This document shows, piece by piece, positions 18,386 through 26,910 of a stretch of 64,000 nt of DNA. The notes beneath the pieces were generated by a model that ran no database searches, had not been told where the DNA came from, and saw nothing but the letters and a program-made list of their open reading frames with translations. Numbering within the stretch: the first letter of the stretch is position 1; the number at the start of each line of letters is the position of its first letter. The stretch is taken from assembly GCF_034424375.1 (NCBI RefSeq), contig NZ_CP139965.1, positions 5,704,001 to 5,768,000 of the forward strand, read 5' to 3'. The position numbers were made by a program, and so were the translations under genes. Origin of the DNA: Paraburkholderia kururiensis (lineage in GTDB: Bacteria > Pseudomonadota > Gammaproteobacteria > Burkholderiales > Burkholderiaceae).

Positions 18386-18928
18386 ATGTCGAAATCTACA
18401 GACCCGTTCGTGCTCGATCTGAAGAAGATCCGCGAGCAGGCGCGCCAGCACATGGACGAAGGGCCCGTCACATCGAGCTACACCGCGAATCGCGAAGTCG
18501 TGCTGAAACTGCTCAACGACGCGCTCGCCACCGAGCTTGTCTGCACGCTGCGCTACAAGCGTCACTACTTCATGGCGAAGGGCATTCATTCCGAAGCGGT
18601 GGCCGAGGAATTCGCGCAGCACGCATCGGAAGAGCAGGAGCACGCGGACCGTCTTGCCGAGCGCATCGTGCAACTGGGCGGCGCGCCGGACTTCGCGCCG
18701 GACGGGCTCGCTGCGCGCTCGCACTCGGAGTACAAGCCGGGCGCGGACCTCACGGACATGATTCGCGAAAACCTGGTGGCGGAGCGCATCGCCATCGACA
18801 CCTATCGCGAGATCATTCGCTACCTGGGCGACAGCGATACGACGACGCGGCGCATCTTCGAAGAGATCCTGGCGGTGGAAGAAGAGCACGCGGACGACAT
18901 GGCCGACCTGCTCGACCAGCGCGGCTGA
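18386..18928 (+). CDS. Ferritin-like / bacterioferritin-family protein
   Basis: This 180-residue four-helix-bundle protein is related to bacterioferritin and Dps. Metal-site residues can be picked out on each helix: LATELVCTLRYKRHYF, EEFAQHASEEQEHADRLAERI, ENLVAERIAIDTYREI and ILAVEEEHADDMADLL. The two E..H pairs (EEQEHA, EEEHA) are the expected diiron ligands, so iron oxidation and storage or peroxide protection is likely. No haem-ligand Met at the bacterioferritin position can be confirmed by eye. It follows the DUF1328 gene by 44 bp and probably shares its transcript. The next gene runs the other way. Confidence 0.8.
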   Translation: MSKSTDPFVLDLKKIREQARQHMDEGPVTSSYTANREVVLKLLNDALATELVCTLRYKRHYFMAKGIHSEAVAEEFAQHASEEQEHADRLAERIVQLGGAPDFAPDGLAARSHSEYKPGADLTDMIRENLVAERIAIDTYREIIRYLGDSDTTTRRIFEEILAVEEEHADDMADLLDQRG

Positions 18929-19128
18929 AGGTAAGCGGAGGGGCGGCGACGGAGATCGGCAGCGGCGCGGTGCTCGCGTGGCCGGCATGATGCCAAGGCC
19001 ACGCGGGCTGCCGCGTTTGCGTACGCGCTACGGCCCGGCGTGCGCGCATGCATGGCTCGCTATGTCCTCGCTATACCGGGTGCGCCAGCGCTCTCCTGCA
19101 CGCTGCTGCGCTCACGCGTACGCCGCCC

Positions 19129-20331
19129 TCACGACGCCGCGAGCCCCTTCTCGTGGCGCGCCGCATGCGCCCACGCGGCCAGCCCCGCAAACACGAGGCC
19201 GGCGATGCACACGCCGGTCCAGCCCGAGAGGCGCCACGCGGTCGTGCCCACTACCGACCCGATGGCGCCGCCAATGAAGTACGCCACCATGTAGACCGTG
19301 TTCACGCGGCTGCGCGCCTCAGGCTTGAGCGCGTAGATGCGCGACTGGTTCGAGATCTGCGCGGCCTGCACGCCCACGTCGAGCACGATCACGCCCACCA
19401 CGAGCCCCGCGATGCTTGCGCCCGAAAACGCGAAGATCACGAACGACAGCGCGACGAGCGCAATGGCGAACGTGATGATGGCGCGGGGTCCGCGCTTGTC
19501 CGCGAACTTGCCCGCGCGCGGCGCCGCGAGCGCACCGGCCGCACCCACGATCCCGAAGAGCCCCGCGGCCTGCGGACCGAGATGAAACGGTGGCCCCGCG
19601 AGCAGTAGCGTCAGCACAGGCCAGAACAGGCTGAACGCGGCGAACAGCGCCGCGCCCGTGAGCGACGCCTGGCGCAAGCCGGGCAGTTCCACCGCGAGAT
19701 GCCACATCGAGGCGAGCAGCTTGCCGTAACCGAGCGTGGAGGTGGGTTGACTGCGCGGCAGCCGCATCATGATGACGGCCGCGAGCACGACGAGCGCGAC
19801 GATCGATGCGCCGAACACCGCGCGCCAGCCGAAGTATTCGGCGATGAAGCCCGCCGCCGTGCGCGCGAGCAGGATGCCGAGCAAGAGCCCGCTCATCACC
19901 GTGCCCACCGCGTGGCCGCGTGCGGCGGGCGGCGCGATTTCGGCGGCGAACGGCACCGCCTGCTGCGCGATGGTGGCGAGTATGCCGATGGCGAGGCTCG
20001 CGCCCGCCAGCACGGCGAGCGTCGAGGCCGTAGCCGCCACGAGCAGCGCGACGCAGATGCCGGCGATCTGCAGCAGGATCAGCCGCCTGCGGTCGAACCG
20101 GTCGCCTAGCGGCGCGAGCAGCAGCATGCCGGCCGCGTAGCCCAGTTGCGTGGCGGAGGGTACCGCGCCGATCCACGAGGCGTCCTGCGGGAACGACTGG
20201 CGGAAGTCGTCGAGCAACGGCTGGTTGAAATAGATGTTCGCGACCGCCACGCCGGCAATGGTGGCCAGCAGGAACAGCAGCGCGGGAAGCGAACGCCCGG
20301 CGGCGGGCGAATCGGTAGCGGGTGTGGACAT
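19129..20331 (-). CDS. MFS transporter (drug-efflux type)
   Basis: This 400-residue major-facilitator protein has about 12 spans. After the first helix comes the phrase NIYFNQPLLDDF, typical of a common proteobacterial MFS group. The MFS motif A appears as APLGDRFDRRRLIL in loop 2-3, and the second-half equivalent as GKFADKRGPRAI. The ATG at 20331 (MSTPATDSP) is preferred; the frame stays open for 46 residues upstream, but that sequence is Arg/Pro-rich and unlike a membrane-protein start. The substrate is unknown. It lies 142 bp downstream of the phosphodiesterase gene on the same strand and may or may not be co-transcribed. Confidence 0.83.
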   Translation of the reverse strand: MSTPATDSPAAGRSLPALLFLLATIAGVAVANIYFNQPLLDDFRQSFPQDASWIGAVPSATQLGYAAGMLLLAPLGDRFDRRRLILLQIAGICVALLVAATASTLAVLAGASLAIGILATIAQQAVPFAAEIAPPAARGHAVGTVMSGLLLGILLARTAAGFIAEYFGWRAVFGASIVALVVLAAVIMMRLPRSQPTSTLGYGKLLASMWHLAVELPGLRQASLTGAALFAAFSLFWPVLTLLLAGPPFHLGPQAAGLFGIVGAAGALAAPRAGKFADKRGPRAIITFAIALVALSFVIFAFSGASIAGLVVGVIVLDVGVQAAQISNQSRIYALKPEARSRVNTVYMVAYFIGGAIGSVVGTTAWRLSGWTGVCIAGLVFAGLAAWAHAARHEKGLAAS

Positions 20332-20473
20332 GGCGGCTAGGCGTGGGATCGGGCGTGGCGGCACGCCCGGAATTCGACCGACATCGAGCGGCCGATCATA
20401 CCGGACCCCCGCCGATCCTGCTGGCGGGCTCGCAGCGCGTGCCGCGGCACGCATTGCGCCCCACCTCAAGCCC

Positions 20474-21301
20474 TCAATCGATCAACGCTCCCGACGGCTC
20501 GAAGAACGGATACGGCCCCTCCGCTTCGTCCACGTAGGCGTGATGCGTGACGAGGCCTGCCGCCGCGTCGTAGCGATGCAGCGCGTAGGCGGGCGGTTCG
20601 AGCACGAAGGCCGAAGGCGCGTCGTCGCGCAGGTCGAGCGCCACCTGATGCGCGGGTGACGGCACGGCGCACGCAATCGTGCCGCCGAAGCGCACGAACA
20701 TGGGCCGATGCACGTGGCCGCAGAGCACGCGCTCCACGTTCGGATGCTGTGCCAGCAGGGCCGCGAGCCGGGCCGATGCATCGGGCGCGAGGCGCAGGCG
20801 GTCCATGTGGCTCACGCCGCACGCGAACGGCGGATGATGGAGCGCCACGACCACGGGCTTGCCCGCGGCCGCCGCCAGTTCGCCTTCCAGCCACGCGAGC
20901 CGCGCGTCGCAGAGCGTGCCGGGGCTCTGGCTAGGCAGCATCGAATCGAGCGCGATTACGCGCAGCGGGCCGACGTCCACGGTGTATTGCACGAACTCGC
21001 CGCCGGCTGCGAGTTCGGGGCGATCCGCGAACACCTCGCGCAGCGCCGCGCGGTTGTCGTGATTGCCGACGAGCAGATACCACGGCAGGTCGAGCGTATC
21101 GAGCAGCGCGCGCAGATGCCGGTATTCCTCGGGCGTGCCGAGATCGACGAGGTCGCCGGTCACGAGCACCGCGTCGGGCCGCGGCGCGAGCGCATTGAGT
21201 CGGGCGATGCAGCGCGCCAGGCTCGCGGCCGTATCCACGCGGCGATACGCGAGCGCCCCGGGCCGCTTGATGTGCAGGTCGCTGATCTGGGCGAGCAGCA
21301 T
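20474..21301 (-). CDS. Metallophosphoesterase, class III phosphodiesterase (CpdA/GpdQ-like)
   Basis: This 275-residue calcineurin-like enzyme has all expected metal-binding blocks in order: D8-x-H10 (QISDLHIKR), GD (VTGDLVDLG), GNHD (LLVGNHDNR), a later HH (ALHHPPF) and GHxH (CGHVHRPMF). Family members hydrolyse cyclic AMP (CpdA) or glycerophosphodiesters and other diesters (GpdQ); motifs alone cannot decide between them. GGGAG lies about 9 bases before the ATG. It is 80 bp downstream of the ABC ATPase of an importer operon and on the same strand, which favours a catabolic diesterase acting on the imported substrate over a housekeeping cAMP enzyme. Confidence 0.85.
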   Translation of the reverse strand: MLLAQISDLHIKRPGALAYRRVDTAASLARCIARLNALAPRPDAVLVTGDLVDLGTPEEYRHLRALLDTLDLPWYLLVGNHDNRAALREVFADRPELAAGGEFVQYTVDVGPLRVIALDSMLPSQSPGTLCDARLAWLEGELAAAAGKPVVVALHHPPFACGVSHMDRLRLAPDASARLAALLAQHPNVERVLCGHVHRPMFVRFGGTIACAVPSPAHQVALDLRDDAPSAFVLEPPAYALHRYDAAAGLVTHHAYVDEAEGPYPFFEPSGALID

Positions 21302-21381
21302 GATGGTTTCTCCCGGTGGGTTGCAGCGGTTGAGCGGGTGGCGGTTCGAGGCCTTCGAGCGAACGCTTTAAGCGGCCGCCT

Positions 21382-22443
21382 TCAGGCGAGCGCGACCAGC
21401 GCGTGGTCCGCGAGCGAAAGGCCCACCGGCGTGCCGCGCGCGAGTTCGATGCGGCCGGCCACGTCCACCACGAGCGCATCGGGCGCGGCGCCGCCGATGG
21501 TGAGCCGTGTGCGCTCGCCGAGAAACGCGGCGTGCTCGATGGTGCCGCGTAGGTGGGCCTGCGCCGGGTCCGCGAGGTAGGCGTCTTCGGGCCGGAAGAA
21601 CAGCTCGCCCGACGGCGCACCGCTGCCGGCAGCGTGTGCCGCGAGCGCGCCGGGCACCGGCACGGCGCCGCCGCTCGTCGCGAACAGGCCGTCGCGCCAG
21701 ATGCCGGCAAGGCGGTTGATCGTGCCGACGAACTGCGCGACCGTGCGGTTCGCCGGCCGATAGTAGATGTCGCGCGGCGTGCCGATCTGCTCGATGCGCC
21801 CCGCGCTCATCACGACGATGCGGTCGCCCAGTTCCATCGCTTCGGCCTGGTCGTGCGTTACGTAGACCGTCGTGATGCCGAGCCGCCGCAAGAGTGCGTT
21901 CATCTCGCTGCGCAAGGCGTCGCGCAGGCGGGCGTCGAGCGCGGTGAGCGGTTCGTCGAGCAGCAGCACGCGCGGCTGCATGGCGAGTGCGCGGGCGAGC
22001 GCCACGCGCTGACGCTGGCCGCCCGAAAGCTGGCTGATGGGCTTTTCCGCGTGCGCTTCGAGCCGCATCATCGCGAGCAGTTCATCCACGCGTTCGCGCG
22101 CCGCTGCCGCGGGCACGCGCTGAATGCGCAGCCCGTAACCGATGTTGCCGCGCACCGTGAGGTTCGGGAACAGCGCATAGCTCTGAAACACCATGCCCAC
22201 CTGGCGCTTTTCGATGGGCAGCGCCGTGACGTCCTCGTTGCCGAATGAGACCGTGCCGCCCGCGTCCGGCGTTTCGAGGCCCGCGATCATGCGCAGCGTC
22301 GTGGTCTTGCCGCAACCCGACGGGCCGAGCAGCACGAGCGTTTCACCGGCGCCGATGGCGAGGTCGAGCGGTTCGAGCACGCGCGTGCCGCGAAAGGTCT
22401 TCGCGCAGCGCGTGAGCGTGATCGGAATGGAGTCCAGTTTCAT
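21382..22443 (-). CDS. ABC transporter ATP-binding protein (iron/phosphonate/polyamine type)
   Basis: This 353-residue ATPase has Walker A GPSGCGKT near residue 39, Q-loop FQSYALFPNLT, signature LSGGQRQRVALARAL, Walker B LLLDEPLTALD and a C-terminal TOBE-like domain. This is the PotA/FbpC/PhnT layout used by importers of ferric ions, polyamines, 2-aminoethylphosphonate or organophosphates. Its ATG overlaps the TGA of the upstream permease (ATGA), so the two are translationally coupled. It energises the two-permease channel encoded upstream. The neighbouring phosphodiesterase argues for a phosphorus-containing substrate. Confidence 0.88.
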   Translation of the reverse strand: MKLDSIPITLTRCAKTFRGTRVLEPLDLAIGAGETLVLLGPSGCGKTTTLRMIAGLETPDAGGTVSFGNEDVTALPIEKRQVGMVFQSYALFPNLTVRGNIGYGLRIQRVPAAAARERVDELLAMMRLEAHAEKPISQLSGGQRQRVALARALAMQPRVLLLDEPLTALDARLRDALRSEMNALLRRLGITTVYVTHDQAEAMELGDRIVVMSAGRIEQIGTPRDIYYRPANRTVAQFVGTINRLAGIWRDGLFATSGGAVPVPGALAAHAAGSGAPSGELFFRPEDAYLADPAQAHLRGTIEHAAFLGERTRLTIGGAAPDALVVDVAGRIELARGTPVGLSLADHALVALA

Positions 22444-23492
22444 TGCGGGTTTCCTTGTGCAATCGATGCGGCCGGTGCGCTGTCGTCGCCTGCGTCGCTT
22501 TGGGCGGGGGCGTTGCGTCTTGCGTTGCGCACGTGCCGCATGCCCGTTGCGTCGACGCCGAGCCATTGCATCGCGACGAGCAGCGGCATGGTCATGATGA
22601 AGAAGAGAATCGTGTAGGCGCTGCCCACTTCGATGCGCAGCGACGCGTAGGTGTCCGCGAGGCCCACGGGCAGCGTTTTCGTGTCCGGCGTGTGCAGCAT
22701 CCAGGTGAGGTTGAACTCGCCGATGGAAAGCGTGAGCACCGCGAGCGCGCCCGCCACGATGCCGGGCCGCGCGTTGGGCAGCACGATCGTGAAGAAGCGC
22801 TGGAAGAAGGTGGCGCCGAGACTCGCTGCGCCTTCTTCGAGCGTGTGCAGGTCCGACGCGGCGCACACGGCGGCCACGGCGCGCACCATGAAGGGCAGCG
22901 TGAACACCACGTGGCCCACCACGATGAAGGCCACGCTCATGCGAAACATCGTGAAGCCGCCATACACGACGAGCAGCGCGAGCGCGGACGCGAGCCCGGG
23001 CAGCGCGATGGGCAGCACGAGCAGTTCCTCGACCACCCGCGAGAAACGCGTGCGGCTGCGCGCGAGCGCATAGCCCGCGGGCACGCCCGTCAGCAGCGTG
23101 ACGGCGAGCGTGGCCGCGGCCACTTCGAGCGAAAGGAACACGGACGCGTGATATTGCGTCCACACTTCGACGAGCCAGCGCAGCGTGAGCCCGCTCGCCA
23201 CGCCCTGAAAGTAGTTCACGGTGAGGCCCGCGAGTACGGACATCACGATAGGCACGATCAGGAACGCGCAGAGCAGCAGCGTGACGGCCCATTGTCCGCA
23301 GGCCAGCAGCGTGCGCGACGAAAGCAGGCGTGCCGCGCGGCGGCGCGTGGACGGCGGCGTGGTGGGGGCAGGCGGCCTCGTCCGCGAATGCGCGGAAGCC
23401 GTCGAAAGAGAAGAGGGCGTGAAAGACATGGCGGAAGCGGACGGGTTCGTCGGTATGGCGTTGGAGTCTCGCGGCAACTCGGGCGCGTTCAT
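22440..23492 (-). CDS. ABC transporter permease (second)
   Basis: This 350-residue membrane protein has about six spans after an unusual 65-residue Ser/Pro/Thr-rich N-terminus (residues about 1-65, with several Met that could be alternative starts, such as MSFTPSSLS). The EAA loop is in EEGAASLGATFFQRFFTIVLPNARPG. A C-terminal cytosolic tail of about 40 polar residues is also longer than usual. The family placement is PotC/PhnV-like. Both ends overlap the neighbouring genes by 4 bp. It forms the channel together with the other permease. Confidence 0.83.
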   Translation of the reverse strand: MNAPELPRDSNAIPTNPSASAMSFTPSSLSTASAHSRTRPPAPTTPPSTRRRAARLLSSRTLLACGQWAVTLLLCAFLIVPIVMSVLAGLTVNYFQGVASGLTLRWLVEVWTQYHASVFLSLEVAAATLAVTLLTGVPAGYALARSRTRFSRVVEELLVLPIALPGLASALALLVVYGGFTMFRMSVAFIVVGHVVFTLPFMVRAVAAVCAASDLHTLEEGAASLGATFFQRFFTIVLPNARPGIVAGALAVLTLSIGEFNLTWMLHTPDTKTLPVGLADTYASLRIEVGSAYTILFFIMTMPLLVAMQWLGVDATGMRHVRNARRNAPAQSDAGDDSAPAASIAQGNPQ

Positions 23493-24313
23493 GCGGTAGC
23501 CGCCACAGCGGAGCCCGTCGCGCTGCGCGCGCAGGCCAGCACGGCCCAGGTGACGAGGCCGAGCACGATGGAAAGCCCCGCGGCCGTCACCATGTTCGCG
23601 TTGAGCGTGAACTCGGTGTAGATGGTCATGGGCAGCACGTCGATGTCGGTGGCGAGCGTGAACGCCGTGCCGAATGCGCCCATCGCGGTCGCGAAACACA
23701 CCGCGCCCGCCGCGATCAGGCCAGGCGAGAGCGCGGGCAGCACGACGTCGCGCATGATCTGCCACGGCGAAGCGCCCAGCGATCGCGCGGCCTCTTCGAG
23801 CGAGGCATCGAGCTTCGTGGCCGAGGCCATCACGGTCACGATCACGCGTGGAATCGAGAAGTACAGATAGCCGATGAAGAGCCCGGCCATCGAATAGGCG
23901 AACACCCAGCGCTCGCCCGTGAGCTTGAGCGCGAGCGCGCCGATCAGCCCCTGGCGGCCCGCCAGCATGATCACCATGAAGCCCACCACCACGCCGGGGA
24001 ACGCGAGCGGAAACGTGAGCAGCGCGACGAGCGTGCGTTTGCCTGCAAACTCGCGGCGCGCGAGCAGCAGCCCTGCGATGACCGAGAGCACGAGCGTGGT
24101 CGCCGTCACCGCGGCCGAGAGCATGATCGTGGCCGCAAGGCTCTTCATGTAGCGCGCGTTCGTGAGCAGCGCCGCGTAAGTGGCGAAGAAGTGGTGGTCC
24201 GCGCTGACCTGCACGAGCGCCACCATCGGCAGCAGCCAGAACGCGATGAACACCGCGAGCGCGGGGGCAATGAGCGCGATGCGCCAGCGTAGCGGGAACG
24301 TGATGTCGTGCAT
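23489..24313 (-). CDS. ABC transporter permease (first)
   Basis: This 274-residue permease of the PotB/PhnU type has about six spans and an EAA loop in EEAARSLGASPWQIMRDVVLPALSPG. The ATG at 24313 gives the sequence MHDITFPLRWRIALIAPAL, with the first span at once. The frame is open for 47 more residues upstream, but these overlap the region next to the binding-protein gene and look non-coding. The stop overlaps the second permease by ATGA. With the binding protein encoded 150 bp upstream it completes the importer. Confidence 0.83.
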   Translation of the reverse strand: MHDITFPLRWRIALIAPALAVFIAFWLLPMVALVQVSADHHFFATYAALLTNARYMKSLAATIMLSAAVTATTLVLSVIAGLLLARREFAGKRTLVALLTFPLAFPGVVVGFMVIMLAGRQGLIGALALKLTGERWVFAYSMAGLFIGYLYFSIPRVIVTVMASATKLDASLEEAARSLGASPWQIMRDVVLPALSPGLIAAGAVCFATAMGAFGTAFTLATDIDVLPMTIYTEFTLNANMVTAAGLSIVLGLVTWAVLACARSATGSAVAATA

Positions 24314-24463
24314 GCGGGTGCCGTTGAATGCGTGTAGGGGTAAAAACTTTGGATAACGAACCAGCTTTTTGCAGCGCACGGGTATGGCGTGAGGCGTGCC
24401 CGTGCGCTGCTGCGAGAGCCGATCGTGACCGGGTCGAAACCAGGCGGCGATCAATGCATGCGA

Positions 24464-25531
24464 TCAATGCATGATTTGCAGATAGCGTTCGCCGAAGCTC
24501 TGCTGCTTCTCGGCCATCTTCGCGAAGTCGACAGGCTTGGCGCGGGCGTAGTCGCTCGCCGGCAGGAACTTCGCGGCGGTTTCGGCCGACATCGCGCTTG
24601 CGCGCACCGGACGCAGATACGCATTGGCCCAGAGCTTCTGGCCTTCGTCGGAGAGCACGAAGTCCAGCACCTTCTTGCCGTTCGCCTCATGCGGCGCGCC
24701 CTTCACGAGACTCATCACGTAGGGCACGGCGATCGTGCCTTCGCGCGGAATCACGAATTCCACGTTGGCGTGGTCCTTGTATTTCGCGCGATACGCGTCG
24801 AAGTCGTAGTCGAGCAGGATCGGAATTTCGCCCGAGAGCACGCGCGCATAAGCGGTCTGCTTCGGCACGATGGGCGCATTGGCCTTCAGCTTGCGGAACC
24901 AGTCGAGGCCGGGCTCGAAGTTGTCGAGCGTGCCGCCCAGCGCCTGGTTCACCGCCACCGCGCCCGCGTAACCCACGAACGCGCTCGACGGATCGAGGTA
25001 GCCGATCATGCCTTTGTATTCGGGCTTGAGCAGGTCGGCCCACGAGCGCGGCACGGGCTTGCCTTCCAGCGCGTCCTTGTTGACGAAGAAGCCGAGCGTG
25101 CCGGAGTGGATCGCGAACCAGTAGCCCTGCGGGTCTTTGAGGCCGGCGGGAATGTCGTCCCAATGCGCGGGACGGTACGGCTGGATCAAGCCCTTGTCCT
25201 TCGCCTGGAACGCCGACGAGACGCCGAGATAGACCACGTCCGCGACGGGGCTCTTCTGCTCGGCCATCAATTGCGCGATGGACTGGCCGGAGTTCTTGTT
25301 GTCGAACGGCACGCGAATGCCGGTCTTTTCCTGAATGGCCTTGATCTGGCTGGCCCAGTCGGCCCATTCGGGCGGGCAGTTGTAGCAGATCGCGGTTTCT
25401 TCGGCGTGCGCGGCTTGCGGGACGACGAGCGCGAAGGCCGAGGCGAATGTGGTCGCGGCGGCGAACAGAACCGCGGCGCCTTTTCGGGCGGCGCGGCCAA
25501 GCGGATGAGCGGAAGCGGAACGGCGGGTCAC
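24464..25531 (-). CDS. ABC transporter periplasmic binding protein (iron/organophosphate type)
   Basis: This 355-residue family-1-like binding protein has a long signal peptide (Arg-rich start, hydrophobic core AAVLFAAATTFASAFALVV, cleavage after AHA near residue 43). The mature protein starts EETAICYNCPPEWADW, with two close cysteines that could form a disulfide. The fold family includes ferric-ion, thiamine, sugar-phosphate (AfuA) and aminoethylphosphonate binding proteins. The iron-binding Tyr pair of FbpA is not evident to me, so an organic phosphate is at least as likely as iron. The start is GTG with AAGGAG about 9 bases upstream. It is the first gene of the import operon. Confidence 0.82.
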   Translation of the reverse strand: MTRRSASAHPLGRAARKGAAVLFAAATTFASAFALVVPQAAHAEETAICYNCPPEWADWASQIKAIQEKTGIRVPFDNKNSGQSIAQLMAEQKSPVADVVYLGVSSAFQAKDKGLIQPYRPAHWDDIPAGLKDPQGYWFAIHSGTLGFFVNKDALEGKPVPRSWADLLKPEYKGMIGYLDPSSAFVGYAGAVAVNQALGGTLDNFEPGLDWFRKLKANAPIVPKQTAYARVLSGEIPILLDYDFDAYRAKYKDHANVEFVIPREGTIAVPYVMSLVKGAPHEANGKKVLDFVLSDEGQKLWANAYLRPVRASAMSAETAAKFLPASDYARAKPVDFAKMAEKQQSFGERYLQIMH

Positions 25532-25735
25532 TGCGGGGCTCCTTCGTAACGTGGTGCGAGAGTGGCGGGAGAGGACAGGGTCAAGCGGTTGATTGTTGTC
25601 GATAGGTACGTCGAGGCCGTCGCGCGCGCAGTGCGAACGGTGCGCGGTGTCGGCGATGCTGCGTGCTCTTGTATTCGTCGCGCAGGCGATGACGCCCTGG
25701 AAGGCATCACGCTCTGCATGCGTTGCCGGATGCCG

Positions 25736-26794
25736 TCAGGGCAGCGCCTGCACGGACCGTTTGCGCGGTTCGGCGTCGCTGCTCGCGATGGCCGCGATCG
25801 TCGCGCCTTCGCGCAACGTGTGCGGCAGCGTCAACGTGAGCGATGCGTCGGCATACGTGTCGTCGAGGCGCGCGATCAGGCGCTCCCACGCGGCGCAGCC
25901 AATCTCGCGGTTCGGCGTGCAGATGCTCGCGAGCGGCGGCGAGAGCAGTTCGCCCATCGCGAGGCCGTCGAAGCCGAGAATCGACATGTTGTCCGGCACC
26001 TCGAAGCGCGCGCGGCGCAGGCCGCGCATCACCACCATGGCGAGCAGGTCGTTGCTGCAGAAGAGGGCCGTGGGGCGTGCCGCGCCGTTGGCGGGGCTGG
26101 TCAGATGCGCGAGCACCGAAGGCGCGAGTTCGTCGGCGTTGAAATCGATTTCGAGTGCGGGCATGGGCGTGAGGCCCGCCTGCTCCATGGCCTGCGCGTA
26201 GCCCGTGTAGCGCAGTCGCGCGCGGTCCGACGCCGCGAGCGTGCCGGCCAGCATCAGGATGCGGCGATGGCCGTGCGCGATCAGCATGCGCACGCCGTCG
26301 TACGCGGCAAGGCGGTTATCGACCGAGACCGACGGGCGGCGCACCGTGTCGTTATGCATGAGCACGTAGCGCGGACCGTTGCGGTCGAGTTCGTCGAGCA
26401 GAGGATGCGTGTCCGCGTCGGCGACCGTGAGGATCAGACCGTCCACGCGTTGGGCGCGCAGGGTCTCGATGGCGTGCCGCTCGCGGTCCGCGTCGTATTG
26501 CGTGGTCATCAGCATAAGCCGGTAGCCCTGCGCGGAGGCCAGTTCGTCGATGCCTTGCAGGCATTCGGCGAACACCGGGTTCGCGAGCGTGGGCAGCACG
26601 ACGCCGACGAGCCGCGTGCGTTCGCCGCGCAACTGGCGCCCGAGCGGACTGGGACGGAAGTTGAGCGCGGCAATGGCCTCGCGCACTTTTTCGAGCGTCA
26701 CGGGGTTCACCGTGTGCGGCGCGTTGATGGCGCGCGACACGGTGGCGATGGAAAAGCCCGCGTGCGCGGCGACGTCCTTGATAGTGGGGTTCAT
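25736..26794 (-). CDS. LacI-family transcriptional regulator
   Basis: This 352-residue repressor has the LacI helix-turn-helix at residues 4-25 (IKDVAAHAGFSIATVSRAIN) and the hinge helix around PSPLGRQLRGERT. A periplasmic-binding-protein-like ligand domain follows, ending near ASICTPNREIGCAAWERL. It is upstream of, and on the same strand as, the ABC importer genes, separated by 204 bp. It probably controls that operon and itself: an AAACGTTT-centred site lies just upstream of its start. The ligand is not deducible, but the target operon points to the imported compound or its cleavage product. Confidence 0.88.
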   Translation of the reverse strand: MNPTIKDVAAHAGFSIATVSRAINAPHTVNPVTLEKVREAIAALNFRPSPLGRQLRGERTRLVGVVLPTLANPVFAECLQGIDELASAQGYRLMLMTTQYDADRERHAIETLRAQRVDGLILTVADADTHPLLDELDRNGPRYVLMHNDTVRRPSVSVDNRLAAYDGVRMLIAHGHRRILMLAGTLAASDRARLRYTGYAQAMEQAGLTPMPALEIDFNADELAPSVLAHLTSPANGAARPTALFCSNDLLAMVVMRGLRRARFEVPDNMSILGFDGLAMGELLSPPLASICTPNREIGCAAWERLIARLDDTYADASLTLTLPHTLREGATIAAIASSDAEPRKRSVQALP

Positions 26795-26810
26795 GCTGCT
26801 CGCCGATGGA

Positions 26811-26826
26811 TGTAAACGTTTTCGAC
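26811..26826. promoter_or_regulatory. Probable LacI-family operator
   Basis: TGTAAACGTTTTCGAC contains the palindrome AAACGTTT (26814-26821), the classic core of LacI-family operators. It lies about 17 bp upstream of the lacI-type start codon, where binding would repress that gene. It also sits between that gene and the divergent tRNA promoter. Confidence 0.6.
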
Positions 26827-26868
26827 GAGCGCATTATCGGCAGCATGTATGACGGCGCGATGACGGTT

Positions 26869-26898
26869 TTGGGCCGCGGTTCGAGCCAATGGTAGAAT
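26869..26898 (+). promoter_or_regulatory. Candidate tRNA-Leu promoter
   Basis: TTGGGC (26869-26874) and TAGAAT (26893-26898) are separated by 18 bp, followed by the GC-rich stretch CGCGTCCGCC before the tRNA 5' end. GC-rich discriminators of this kind are usual for growth-rate-controlled tRNA promoters. The -35 match is weak. Confidence 0.5.
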
Positions 26899-26910
26899 CG
26901 CGTCCGCCCT

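Noticed and set aside
24464..25531. Firm naming as a ferric-iron or 2-aminoethylphosphonate binding protein
   Set aside because: Family resemblance covers several ligands, and I could not locate the diagnostic iron-binding tyrosines or an AEP-specific set by eye.
25581..25592. TCAAGCGGTTGA as a second LacI operator before the binding-protein gene
   Set aside because: Only the outer four bases on each side are symmetric and the core differs from AAACGTTT at the other site.
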